Below are positions 8,160 through 16,369 of a stretch of 64,000 nucleotides of DNA, piece by piece. The stretch lies in NCBI RefSeq assembly GCF_004001325.1, contig NZ_AP018722.1, positions 2,376,206 to 2,440,205 of the forward strand, in the 5' to 3' direction. This DNA is from Thiomicrorhabdus aquaedulcis (GTDB lineage Bacteria; Pseudomonadota; Gammaproteobacteria; Thiomicrospirales; Thiomicrospiraceae). The notes beneath the pieces were generated by a model. The model saw nothing but the letters and a program-made list of their open reading frames with translations, made no database searches and was not told the DNA's origin. A program made the translations under genes and the position numbers. How positions within the stretch are numbered: the first letter of the stretch is position 1; each line of letters begins with the position of its first letter.

Positions 8160-10463
8160 TTAGAAAATCTCAAACGTTCCATCAACATAGCTGGTTTTAA
8201 TTAAATCATCTTTGGTACGCTCAACCGTAGCGGCTTTAACGCCATCAATGGTAACCGTGGCCAAAGTACCCGCACCAGCTAGGTTAGCTAGATTAGGCAC
8301 AAATACCATTTTTACGCCCTCTAAGTTAGTAACAGTAACTGTGCTAGTAGGCTCTTCTAAGGTTAAGCCTATTAGTTGATTGTAAGCATTGCTTTCTGTG
8401 GTCACTTCATTCGTCAATTTAGCGTTAAAATCAACCAACAAACTGCGCGCACCTTGTTGCAAGTTTAATTGCGCCTTAGCATCGGTTAAGCTGGTTCTTT
8501 GTGCCGATAAATTTACTTTTACATCTTTAAGATCATTAATATCGACCGTTAAACCCAAACTGGCCGATGCCTGTAAATAGTTTGTTGCAGTTTCAGTGGC
8601 GCCAACCGTTCTAAACTCGGCCGAATTAGGCATAGACAAAGACGCTTTTAACGTCACATTTTCTGCGCCATAAACCGCACTGCCGTCTAAAGACAATGAC
8701 TCCAAGTAAGATTGGCCACTGTAACTGTAACTATTCTCCGTAGAGCTATCAATATCACGACTGAACTGTGTTGCGGCCATCTCGCCGGTAAACACAATAG
8801 GCACGGTTTGATCTGCTTTGGTAAATTCATAGGTTACATTTAAAGTATTTACATCTTTGTATTTATCTTCACTCGAAGAAGTATACGTATCATTTGAAGT
8901 GTCTTCTTCATAAACATACGTCCCACTTAATGCAGAACCGTCATTAATGGTAAATTTTGTGGTTAGCGAAGTTTCGCTGGAGTCTGACACGCTATTAATC
9001 GTACCCACTACTTTACTGTCTAAGCGATAAACTTCGCTACTTGAATAAGTTGTTTGAGTGCCTGATTCATCCAAGTTACCCTCTTCATCACTTTCAATGG
9101 TTACGTTGACCAGCTGTTGACCTACTCTTGCATCTTTAAACACCGCCTTATCGGTATAAACGCCGGTTTCATCATTACAACTATAAGTGTAAGTTACGCT
9201 ACCTGATTGAAACTGCGATTGATCATTGTCCGTAAAATTAACCACCGCTGTACCAGTTTGGAGTGCTTCTAATCCTGCACAATATTGATCAAACAACTCA
9301 TAAGACTGTTCTTTGGCTACATTTAAGGCCTCAAGCGGATTATCGTATGAATCAAAACTTTCCAATAAAGCAGAAGCCGCTTCCACTTGTGTTACAAAAC
9401 TGCCCGCAACCGCTTTGTTTATGGCGGCGTCTAAACTGGTCGCGTAGGTACGAAACTCGCTCACAAACGCTTTAGCTTTATCAGACGCATTAACATTGGC
9501 GATGGGTGACGGTTCTGGGTTAATGTTGCCGCCATTACCGGCCGAAGTTACCTTGTCGTTTAAAGTACTTAAAACACCTGATTCGTCTGACTTACCCACT
9601 TGATTAAACGTGCTTGTAGTTTGAGTAGCGATAGCGCCTAAATCAGCTGCCGATATTTGCCCATCTGCAAATTGTGTTGCTAAAGCCTCTATTGCGCCCT
9701 TTAAATCAGGCACACCGCTGGTCGTATCTTTAGTGGCTAAAGCGCCAATGGCGGCCGATAGAGCGGCGTAGGCAATTTGTTGTGGAGTTGCGTCGGCGGT
9801 AATGGCGGTAATATCAATAGGCTGGGTGTTTAAAACATTAAACCCTAATAGGTTGTTTACTTCAGAATTGGCGTTGTTAATGGCGGTGGCGTCTAACGTG
9901 GGTGATTCAAATGCTCTGCTGGCGGCCATGTGCGTAAACGGGGTAACGTTGGTGCTAAGGGTTGCACCACTGGTGACCGGGGCAATGAGGGCGTTCATTT
10001 CAACCGCGCCCGCGCCGGGTTTGTACCATTCGCCAAAATTTACGATTGTGCTATCAGCTGTATCTACAATGTCATCAGAACGTGTGCCGCAATTGGCTAC
10101 CACATCGCATTTCATTTGTGTATTGGCAGTAGAGGTAACCGTAATTTTAATAGGTTGACCCGTGTAACTGGCCGGAATGGTTAAAGCATAGGTTCCGGCC
10201 GCATTGGTGGTGGCGGTAGCCAGTGTGGCTTTAGGAGTTTGATTGGCGTTTAATTCAACGGCCGTTACAGTGGCGTCACTTAAAATACCTTTAGCGGCGG
10301 CACCCGAAGTAGTAGCGCTAAACGACGTAGGAGGAGCATCCCCACCACTTCCGCCACCGCCACCACACGCGGTGAGTGCTAATGACAGCGCAATGGTTAA
10401 GGGGGCTAGTTTAAATAATTGTTTGCTGTTTGCTGTTTGCTGTTTGCTGTTTGCTGTTTGCAT
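8160..10463 (-). CDS. Large surface lipoprotein, putatively phase-variable
   Basis: A 767-residue protein with a lipoprotein signal: hydrophobic segment 20-30, lipobox LTAC with Cys33, then a GGGGGSGG linker. The rest is Ser/Thr/Ala-rich, acidic and strand-like. There is a carboxypeptidase-regulatory-like segment near 55-110 and Tyr/Ser/Thr-rich repeats around 420-560. No enzyme motif is seen and the function is unknown. The first 13 or so codons after ATG are made of five full copies plus a partial copy of the heptamer CAAACAG. Seven is not a multiple of three, so gain or loss of one unit shifts the frame; the sequenced state is in frame. Upstream, AAAAGAG is a weak ribosome site. A strong terminator follows. 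Confidence 0.8.
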   Translation of the reverse strand: MQTANSKQQTANSKQLFKLAPLTIALSLALTACGGGGGSGGDAPPTSFSATTSGAAAKGILSDATVTAVELNANQTPKATLATATTNAAGTYALTIPASYTGQPIKITVTSTANTQMKCDVVANCGTRSDDIVDTADSTIVNFGEWYKPGAGAVEMNALIAPVTSGATLSTNVTPFTHMAASRAFESPTLDATAINNANSEVNNLLGFNVLNTQPIDITAITADATPQQIAYAALSAAIGALATKDTTSGVPDLKGAIEALATQFADGQISAADLGAIATQTTSTFNQVGKSDESGVLSTLNDKVTSAGNGGNINPEPSPIANVNASDKAKAFVSEFRTYATSLDAAINKAVAGSFVTQVEAASALLESFDSYDNPLEALNVAKEQSYELFDQYCAGLEALQTGTAVVNFTDNDQSQFQSGSVTYTYSCNDETGVYTDKAVFKDARVGQQLVNVTIESDEEGNLDESGTQTTYSSSEVYRLDSKVVGTINSVSDSSETSLTTKFTINDGSALSGTYVYEEDTSNDTYTSSSEDKYKDVNTLNVTYEFTKADQTVPIVFTGEMAATQFSRDIDSSTENSYSYSGQSYLESLSLDGSAVYGAENVTLKASLSMPNSAEFRTVGATETATNYLQASASLGLTVDINDLKDVKVNLSAQRTSLTDAKAQLNLQQGARSLLVDFNAKLTNEVTTESNAYNQLIGLTLEEPTSTVTVTNLEGVKMVFVPNLANLAGAGTLATVTIDGVKAATVERTKDDLIKTSYVDGTFEIF
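10421..10460. repeat. Heptanucleotide tandem repeat (CAAACAG on minus strand), 5.7 copies
   Basis: Five perfect CAAACAG units plus CAAAC directly follow the ATG of the lipoprotein gene at 10463. Repeats of non-triplet units at gene starts are classic sites of slipped-strand phase variation. Confidence 0.95.
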
Positions 10464-10753
10464 TATTGGGCTCTTTTAATTAATTTTGTGTAAGCTTTAA
10501 ATGCATTTTAAATTAGCACGCTGGCGTAAACCGCAAGCGCATTAACTCAACGTTAAAGCAGGCATTGCATTATAAATAAATTTAGCCTTATTTAAATCAA
10601 TTTGTTATCAAAAATACTCATCTTATGCGCTTGAAAGACAAATAATGACGATAATACGCACAAAAAAGTCAGCTTAATCAAATGGTTAAGTGATGCCGTG
10701 CTCATCATTATTTTTTTAACACCCCAAATAAATACCTTACCCCAAAAAGCAAA
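10464..10753. other. Intergenic region, probable lipoprotein promoter
   Basis: About 290 bases without a gene, AT-rich, between the lipoprotein start and the terminator at 10754. It must hold the lipoprotein promoter, but I see no clear -35/-10 pair. An ATGCCGTGCTCATCAT segment near 10692 recalls half of the REP-like element and is too short to call. Confidence 0.4.
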
Positions 10754-10774
10754 ACGCCCCGTTAATCGAGGCGT
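10754..10774 (-). terminator. Rho-independent terminator
   Basis: Stem ACGCC..CG/CG..GGCGT with one mismatch and a 5-base loop; on the minus strand it runs into TTTGCTTTTT. It lies 25 bases past the stop of the Rpn-like nuclease gene. Confidence 0.75.
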
Positions 10775-10798
10775 GTTATGTGTTTTTTTAACCGTTGT

Positions 10799-11722
10799 TT
10801 AGTGCTTATGGCTGTCGTCGGTTTTGCTAAGACGTTCCATAAGGTCTTTTAATGGAATATGCAATTTCTCTGCAACGTCTTGAGCCGATAAATGAAATTC
10901 ACGAATCATTTGCATCGCGGCTTCTAGCTTACCTTCCAATTTGCCTTCTAACTTGCCTTCTTGCATGCCGCGTTGGTGGTGAAGTTGCTCTAATGAATTT
11001 ATGTATTGCATGTCTGTTTCCTTCTCGATTTGCTCGATTTGATGGTCAAATTCTATCACAAGTTCTTGCGGCAACGTAATCATCCAGTCAATCAAATTAA
11101 ATAGGGTTATAACGTGTTGCTTGCTGTAATGACGCTCGTACAACTGGCGAATAAGCGTGGTTTTGGCACTGAGTCGTTGCCTGGGGTTGTCGAGTAGCTT
11201 AGCGTCTAATTGCGCTAAAACAATCAAAACAAAGACATTGTCACTGGCCAGCAGCGCTGCACGCTTGGGCAAAAAGTCCAGTAGCTTAACCATTGGATAG
11301 GTAAATTGAATGGTGCAACCAAGCTGGTTGTAATGGTAGGTATCTGGCCTAAATGTGTTACTGGTGTCGCTCAAAATAGCCAAACTCACCACGTCTTTGT
11401 TGTAACGGTCACGAATTCGGCTGTTGTATCTAAACATGCGCTGAGCAAAGTCTTGCTCGGGTTCGCCTTGCACTTCAATGTGAATTAATAGCCATTTTTC
11501 TTGGCCGTTGAGGAGCTTAACTTTGACGAGTTTGTCGGCGTAAGTACGACCTTGCTCAGCTTTGGCCAAAATTTTTTGCAGCTCTTTGTCTAAAAACTCG
11601 GGCGGCGTTTGCCAGTTAATCGCCACGTAAATGTCCGAAAACAATAACGCCATGCCCTCTTTAAAATAGTGTTCAAGGGCTTGTTTCCACGGGCTGTCGT
11701 GATCTACTTTTTGGTTGGGCAT
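10799..11722 (-). CDS. Rpn/PD-(D/E)XK-type nuclease-transposase family protein
   Basis: Resembles the Rpn (YhgA-like) family of recombination-promoting nucleases with a PD-(D/E)XK core. The motif LIHIEVQGE near residue 88 supplies the E-x-Q/K catalytic pair, preceded by an acidic site in the FSDIYV region and followed by FAQRMFRYNSRIRDRY. The C-terminus has a short Gly-Lys-Leu-Glu repeat (GKLEGKLEGKLEA) and a small helical domain, both typical of this family. The start is set at the ATG at 11722 (AGGA 9 bases upstream); the frame opens 16 codons earlier without support. It is a single gene between two terminators, separate from min, and is often mobile in other genomes. No inverted repeats flank it. 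Confidence 0.75.
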   Translation of the reverse strand: MPNQKVDHDSPWKQALEHYFKEGMALLFSDIYVAINWQTPPEFLDKELQKILAKAEQGRTYADKLVKVKLLNGQEKWLLIHIEVQGEPEQDFAQRMFRYNSRIRDRYNKDVVSLAILSDTSNTFRPDTYHYNQLGCTIQFTYPMVKLLDFLPKRAALLASDNVFVLIVLAQLDAKLLDNPRQRLSAKTTLIRQLYERHYSKQHVITLFNLIDWMITLPQELVIEFDHQIEQIEKETDMQYINSLEQLHHQRGMQEGKLEGKLEGKLEAAMQMIREFHLSAQDVAEKLHIPLKDLMERLSKTDDSHKH

Positions 11723-11762
11723 TATTTTTGCATCCTGGCATCTAAGCATCTCAATTGACCCT

Positions 11763-11807
11763 AAAAACACAAAACGCCCCCAATAATTGGAGGCGTTTTG
11801 TGTTTTG
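11763..11807. terminator. Strong bidirectional terminator downstream of minE
   Basis: A long stem (AAACACAAAACGCC pairing with GGCGTTTTGTGTTT, extended through one mismatch) surrounds an AATAATT loop, with A-rich and T-rich flanks on both strands. It separates minCDE from the Rpn-like gene. Confidence 0.85.
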
Positions 11808-11837
11808 CTGAGCTTAATTTAGTGTGCTTTTTGTTGC

Positions 11838-12098
11838 TTAACGCGCGTTGTCGGGCAACACTAAGTTGAGTTCTAGCACTTCAAAGCCGTTGGATTCGTC
11901 CACCGAGATTTTGAGTTGTTCGTAGTCTATGTCGACGTATTTGGCGATAACGGCCAAAATTTCTTCGCGCATTTTGGGTAGATAGTCTGGCGCATTGCGG
12001 TCGCCGCGTTCGTGGGCTAATAAAATTTGCAGGCGGTCTTTTGCCACATTAGCGGTTTTCTTTTTGCGCTGTCCTAGTAGGTAGTCCAGTAAAGCCAT
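11838..12098 (-). CDS. minE: Cell division topological specificity factor MinE
   Basis: An 86-residue protein with MinE features: MALLDYLLGQRKKKTANVAKDRLQILLAHERG, the amphipathic N-terminus and the MinD-stimulating helix, then LPKMREEILAVIAKYV and a C-terminal strand region. MinE releases MinD from the membrane and drives pole-to-pole oscillation that places the Z-ring at midcell. It is the last gene of minCDE, 21 bases after minD, with TAGGAG before the ATG and a strong terminator after. Length is normal. Confidence 0.97.
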   Translation of the reverse strand: MALLDYLLGQRKKKTANVAKDRLQILLAHERGDRNAPDYLPKMREEILAVIAKYVDIDYEQLKISVDESNGFEVLELNLVLPDNAR

Positions 12099-12119
12099 GG
12101 TTTTCTCCTAGTTTGGGGG

Positions 12120-12932
12120 TTACTTGCCAAAAAGTTTTTGAAAAAAGCCTTTTTTCTCGGCCACTAAAAAACGGTGCTCAACGGTTTCGCCCAAAAAGCG
12201 GTCTACAATGTCTTTGTAGGCCATGGCAGCGGGCGATTCGTCTTCGTTTATAACCGGTTTACCGGCGTTAGAGGCGTTTAGCACGTCGTCCGATTCGGGT
12301 ACTGCGCCCAATAGTTTGACGTTAAGCAGGTCAATCACGTCTTCTACCGACAACATTTCACCCGATTCTACGCGAGCAGGGTTGTAACGAGTAAGCACCA
12401 AATGCTCAACAATGGGTGCATCGCCGCGTTCGGCGCGACGTGATTTGGCTTGTAAAATGCCTAAAATCCGATCCGAATCGCGTACCGATGAGACTTCTGG
12501 GTTGGTGACAATAAGCGCTTCGTCGGCAAAATACAGCGCCAACTGCGCGCCTTTTTCGATGCCTGCGGGCGAATCGCACACAATGTAATCAAAACCTTGT
12601 TCGCTTAATTGCTCCATAACACGTTCTACGCCTTCGAGCGACAGAGCGTCTTTATCGCGGGTTTGCGAGGCGGCTAGCACAAACAAATTGGGTACGCGCT
12701 TGTCTTTAATTAACGCTTGTTGAAGGGTCGCTTCACCTTGCACCACGTTTACAAAGTCGTACACCACGCGGCGTTCGCAGCCCATAATCAAATCCAAATT
12801 ACGCAGGCCTACGTCAAAGTCAATCACCACTACTTTAAAGCCCTTTAAGGCTAATCCGGTCGAGAAACTGGCGCTTGTGGTGGTTTTGCCCACCCCCCCT
12901 TTTCCAGAGGTAACTACTACGATACGAGACAC
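12120..12932 (-). CDS. minD: Septum site-determining ATPase MinD
   Basis: A 270-residue ParA/MinD ATPase. It has the deviant Walker A GKGGVGKTT at residues 10-18, VIDFDVGLRNLDLIMG, the CDSPAGIE motif, and a C-terminal amphipathic helix (FLVAEKKGFFQKLFGK) for membrane binding. It recruits MinC and is displaced by MinE. The start is a GTG at 12932 preceded by AAAGGAG six bases away; an overlapping ATG two bases upstream is in another frame. It lies 107 bases after minC and 21 before minE. Confidence 0.97.
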   Translation of the reverse strand: MSRIVVVTSGKGGVGKTTTSASFSTGLALKGFKVVVIDFDVGLRNLDLIMGCERRVVYDFVNVVQGEATLQQALIKDKRVPNLFVLAASQTRDKDALSLEGVERVMEQLSEQGFDYIVCDSPAGIEKGAQLALYFADEALIVTNPEVSSVRDSDRILGILQAKSRRAERGDAPIVEHLVLTRYNPARVESGEMLSVEDVIDLLNVKLLGAVPESDDVLNASNAGKPVINEDESPAAMAYKDIVDRFLGETVEHRFLVAEKKGFFQKLFGK

Positions 12933-13039
12933 ATTGGCTCCTTTGTATTTGATTGGACGATTAGGCGTTGATTAACGCTTATTAATTAAGCGCATATAGT
13001 ATAGGAAACCCCAATCATAAGATAGAAATTGTGCTGGGT

Positions 13040-13807
13040 TTACAGCGCCTGACCTAACAGTTTAAAGTTGAGTTTTTCGCCCGCTAACGAAATCTCGACA
13101 AACCCTTGTTTGTGCGCGGGGGCAATGTCTTCGGCCAATTGGTAAAAGCCGGCCACACAGACCAGTTCGGCGTCAACCTTTTGGGCAAAAATACGCGCTT
13201 GAGTTTGGCCTTGCGAGCCAGCAAACACTTTGCCGCGAATGGTGCCGTAAACGTGCACACTGCCGTCGGCAATCACTTCGGCGCCGGGATTTACTGCGCC
13301 TAAAATAATTAAATCGCGGTCTTTGGCGTAAATTTGCTGCCCTGAGCGCACTGAGGTATGAATCACCATAGCGGTTTTAAGTCCACTGTCTTGGTCAGAC
13401 ACATCTGTGCTAGCGGGGCTTTGGTCTGCGGCGTGATTGGCGACCTGATTGTCCGCCTGATTAGCACTTTCATTTTGTGCCTCTTGCGGCGGTGGGGTTT
13501 TGGCTTTGGTTGGACTAAACACCGCTAAACCGGCGTAGTTGGCTTGCTCTTTAATGGCGTCATCGTCGGTGCGAATGCCAATGGGTACCATGCCTTTTTG
13601 GCGTAAAAAGTCCATGAGCAACGCCAATAAGGTGGGGTTTAAATTGTCTACTTGCGGTTCAAACACCACGGGTACGCCGTTAAAAAAGTCGGGGGCTTGC
13701 GCCACTTTTTGCTCTAACGCTTGTTTAATGTCGTTAATGTCGTTGCTGTAAATTTTTAATACGGTCAGCGATAAAATCGAGCCTTTTAGGTCAATGACTT
13801 TGTTCAT
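13040..13807 (-). CDS. minC: Septum site-determining protein MinC
   Basis: A 255-residue inhibitor of FtsZ polymerisation. The N-terminal domain (1-100) carries LKGSILSLTVLKI. A Gln/Ala/Ser-rich linker about 105-145 follows, then the C-terminal beta-helix domain (VRSGQQIYAKDRDLIILGAVNPGAEVIADGSVHVYGTIRGKVFAG) that binds MinD and membrane-proximal FtsZ. First gene of minCDE. No strong ribosome site is visible before the ATG at 13807. The linker is longer than in E. coli MinC. Confidence 0.96.
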   Translation of the reverse strand: MNKVIDLKGSILSLTVLKIYSNDINDIKQALEQKVAQAPDFFNGVPVVFEPQVDNLNPTLLALLMDFLRQKGMVPIGIRTDDDAIKEQANYAGLAVFSPTKAKTPPPQEAQNESANQADNQVANHAADQSPASTDVSDQDSGLKTAMVIHTSVRSGQQIYAKDRDLIILGAVNPGAEVIADGSVHVYGTIRGKVFAGSQGQTQARIFAQKVDAELVCVAGFYQLAEDIAPAHKQGFVEISLAGEKLNFKLLGQAL

Positions 13808-13907
13808 AGTAAATATTGATACTCAAAAAGTGACCGCCACGCGGATAAGCCGGCAAGTCTACTAAAGGCTTTTAACCCTGTCAAATACCTGTCAAAAAGG
13901 CATAAAA

Positions 13908-13931
13908 AAACCGACCAGGCCTGGTCGGTTT
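13908..13931 (-). terminator. Rho-independent terminator built on the 12-bp palindrome
   Basis: A perfect 24-bp inverted repeat AAACCGACCAGG/CCTGGTCGGTTT has the palindrome ACCAGGCCTGGT (13914-13925) at its centre. On the minus strand it is followed by a run of seven or more T. It ends the Gln-rich gene, showing the palindrome serving as a terminator core. Confidence 0.8.
13914..13925. repeat. 12-bp palindrome (in terminator stem)
   Basis: Exact ACCAGGCCTGGT forming the top of a perfect 24-bp inverted repeat. Confidence 0.9.
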
Positions 13932-13964
13932 AATTTTTACTCTTTAATTTAAAACGTTAGTACG

Positions 13965-14410
13965 CTACTTACCTGAGCCAGCGCCGGCACCACCGCCACC
14001 GCCCGAGCCTTTGTTGCCCATATTACCCAAACCTGGGTTTTGAGCGCCATTGCCCGATCGATTGTCCATGCGATTGTCTGGACGGTTTTCACTGCGATTT
14101 GAATTGCGCTGATCGAGCGGTTGTCCGGCGGCATCGCTGTTTTGACGCTGATTAAGCTCGCGCTCTTGTTGCTGAATGCGTTGCTGAGCTTTAATTTGTT
14201 CTTGCTCTTGCGTGTGCGGGCCTGCGTTGTTTTTTTGGTTAAGCTGCAACTGTTGTTGGGTTTGTTGCTGGGTTTGCTGTTGCAGCGATTGGTTTACATT
14301 GGTTTCTGCGGCTACGCCGGCCGGTTCTTGCGCCAGCACCGCGCCACTGCACAGAGCGCTAAAAATGGCCGTAACAAAGACTTTTTTGAAAACAAGGGTA
14401 AATGCTTCAT
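13965..14410 (-). CDS. Small secreted Gln/Asn-rich protein, frameshifted as read
   Basis: The ATG at 14410 has an ideal AAGGAG six bases upstream. The zero frame stops after 32 codons. If one A is added to the A6 run at 14382-14387, or if the ribosome slips by -1 there, the protein is 148 residues with a good signal peptide (KKVFVTAIFSALCSGAVLA, cleavage before QEP). A low-complexity body follows, rich in Gln, Asn, Arg and Asp with repeats such as QQTQQQTQQQ and DNRMDNRSGN, and a Gly tail. The zero-frame codons across the run are tcA AAA AAG, identical to the dnaX -1 slippery heptamer. Function unknown; secreted and probably disordered. Confidence 0.6.
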
Positions 14411-14573
14411 AGTGAACTCCTTATAATTTATAAAACTCAACGTCGTCATGCGACTGAGTTTGATATTAAATGGGATATTTTCACACGTCAACGACCTTTG
14501 CCAGTTTAGGCTTACTATCCAACCCTTTCTTACCATAAATCATTATTTAATCCCGCGGGTATCAAACCAAGTT

Positions 14574-14927
14574 TTACCGCGGTTTGTTTTGGCTGGGGCA
14601 CACATGACGCGTTACGTCTTTAGAGCGCAATTGCGCGTGCTTGGTTTTACGCCCACTGACCCGCGCTCGCCAGGCTTTAAACGAGCCAGCTTTAAGCTCA
14701 CGTCGCATGAGCTTAATAACCTGGCTTTCGGTTAGGTTAAAATTAAGTTTAATAGCTTCAAACGGCGTGCGATCTTCCCACGCCATTTCAATTACCCGAG
14801 AGCACGCTTGTTGAGACAGCGCATTTGTAAGTGTCGCGTCCAATAATGGCTTACGCACCGCGATGGGTTGTTTAACCACAAGAGGGCTTTGAGAGCCGAT
14901 TGTTTGAGAAGATTTAACGGTGTTCAT
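14574..14927 (-). CDS. TIGR03643/DUF2805 family protein
   Basis: A 117-residue protein whose core SRVIEMAWEDRTPFEAI, NFNLTESQVIKLMRRELK and SFKAWRARVSGRKTKH is the DUF2805 (TIGR03643) signature, an apparently helix-turn-helix-like small domain of unknown function. The N-terminal 35 residues and the C-terminal tail lie outside the family core. An exact palindrome copy sits seven bases upstream of the ATG, within the likely promoter or leader. The flavin reductase-like gene lies about 100 bases upstream on the same strand. Confidence 0.8.
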   Translation of the reverse strand: MNTVKSSQTIGSQSPLVVKQPIAVRKPLLDATLTNALSQQACSRVIEMAWEDRTPFEAIKLNFNLTESQVIKLMRRELKAGSFKAWRARVSGRKTKHAQLRSKDVTRHVCPSQNKPR

Positions 14928-14934
14928 AGCATTG

Positions 14935-14946
14935 ACCAGGCCTGGT
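14935..14946. repeat. 12-bp palindrome (leader of TIGR03643 gene)
   Basis: Exact ACCAGGCCTGGT just upstream of the ATG at 14927. Confidence 0.9.
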
Positions 14947-15028
14947 TGATTTGAGTTAATTAAGTGTTTGTAAGTGTTTGGTGTTAATTTGTTTGCGTAA
15001 ACCTAAAGTGCTTTAAACACCGTAGCAT

Positions 15029-15673
15029 TTAGGATTCTAGCGCACACTCACATTGGTGCTTAAGACTGTAATAGTGGTTTGTACCCCCTAACCCCACGCT
15101 GTTAAGCGTGTCTAAGCGCACGGCACCTTCAGGGCTAAGCGCATTATCGGCCAACAAAATATGCTCAACTTCGCCCACTATTAAGGTAGTGCCGTTGCGC
15201 TCTATGGCAATTTCTTCAATAAAACGTAACCCAAACTTACAGACCGATTGCACCACAAAAGGGGCGTTAAACTGGGGTAAATATTCGGGGGTTAAGCCGC
15301 ACGCCGCAAACTCCGATACCGTTTGTGGATAACGCTGTGCGGTAGCGTGCGCGGCCGCGACCATAGGCAGGCTGACATGATTAATGGTGTAAACACCGGT
15401 GTGAATAATGTTATCGTAAGTATGGCGTTCAACCCATTTTGGCGTAGCGGTTTGCGCCAAAGCCATTACCTGCTTGGGTCTAAGCACAAAACCAATTAAC
15501 GGTGGATGACTGCCCAAATGCACCACAGAGCTAAAAATGGCCAAATTAGTCTGACCATTGGCATCTTGTGAGCCAATTAAATTGGCGGGTTTTACGCCCG
15601 TAATTGAGTTGATTAACGAAATTTTTTGACTAAGCGCTAAACTGTCTAACGTGTCTTTTGAATAATGCAGCAT
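15029..15673 (-). CDS. Flavin reductase-like (FMN-binding split barrel) protein
   Basis: A 214-residue protein of the flavin-reductase-like/FMN-binding split-barrel type. It has NLAIFSSVVHLGSHPPLIGFVLRP near the N-terminus (the FMN phosphate region), HTGVYTINHV, and a C-terminal VGEVEHILLADN stretch. Relatives bind FMN and reduce flavins or take part in flavoenzyme partner reactions; the electron donor and partner here are unknown. It precedes the TIGR03643 gene on the same strand. Confidence 0.75.
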   Translation of the reverse strand: MLHYSKDTLDSLALSQKISLINSITGVKPANLIGSQDANGQTNLAIFSSVVHLGSHPPLIGFVLRPKQVMALAQTATPKWVERHTYDNIIHTGVYTINHVSLPMVAAAHATAQRYPQTVSEFAACGLTPEYLPQFNAPFVVQSVCKFGLRFIEEIAIERNGTTLIVGEVEHILLADNALSPEGAVRLDTLNSVGLGGTNHYYSLKHQCECALES

Positions 15674-15840
15674 CGCGGTAGTGGCCTTTTATGACGTCAG
15701 CGTCGGGATTACTTGTACAAAACTAGACTTTATATATACAATAAATATACAAGCCTGCAAAAGTGTATCACGAAGTGCTGCCATATAAAACTTTATAAGA
15801 CCTTTGCCATTTGGCTCTACCAGCTAACGTTTGCGAGTTG

Positions 15841-16350
15841 ATGATGAAAAAAACTTTAGTGATTTTTACACTCCCGTTGTTGTGGGCATTAAGCGGTTGC
15901 GATGGGTCGCTTGAGTCGGTGTTTAATTTAAGCCATGATGCCAAGCTTGCGCTAAGCCAAGAAACCCTTAAAGCCGACCAGCAAAACATAGCGCACGCGT
16001 TAGATGTTTGTTTAAAACAACGTGTAATGTGGGTTGAGTCGTCTACCGATTCGGTTGAAGACGTGGCGCAACGCTTACATCAATCATGTTTGTATCCGTT
16101 TATGGCGCTTAGACTGTCTAAATTAGCGTACCAAGACACCCCCGATCTTACGCAACCGCCGGCCAAAGTGCTCGAAGATGAACTGGCCATTTGCGCTTTA
16201 ATTGTAAAACGTCAACGAATTATGGCGCGCTACCACGATATTCCCCAGGTCAATCCACATCTGCCAAAACAAGAACAAGATCAAGACCTGGAACAGGAAC
16301 ACCCACCAAAACACGCAGACACCAACACGCCACAACGTTTTACGCTTTAA
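15841..16350 (+). CDS. Small putative lipoprotein
   Basis: The product starts MMKKTLVIFTLPLLWALSGC, a lipoprotein signal with lipobox LSGC. After it comes an alpha-helical domain of about 110 residues with three further cysteines (CLKQR, SCLYPF, ICALIV). The tail is Gln/Glu/His/Pro-rich. No family recognised. Starts at 15841 and 15844 are both possible; GCGAG sits upstream. A TTG ten codons earlier is unlikely. The SDR gene follows 19 bases later on the same strand. Confidence 0.6.
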   Translation: MMKKTLVIFTLPLLWALSGCDGSLESVFNLSHDAKLALSQETLKADQQNIAHALDVCLKQRVMWVESSTDSVEDVAQRLHQSCLYPFMALRLSKLAYQDTPDLTQPPAKVLEDELAICALIVKRQRIMARYHDIPQVNPHLPKQEQDQDLEQEHPPKHADTNTPQRFTL

Positions 16351-16369
16351 GACAACCAAGGCACGTTTT

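Noticed and set aside
10421..10460. Heptamer repeat as a CRISPR or primer-like array
   Set aside because: The unit is 7 bp with no spacers and lies in a coding start; it is a simple sequence repeat.
10799..11770. Rpn-like gene as part of an intact insertion sequence
   Set aside because: No flanking inverted repeats or target duplication were seen, and both neighbours are bounded by terminators.
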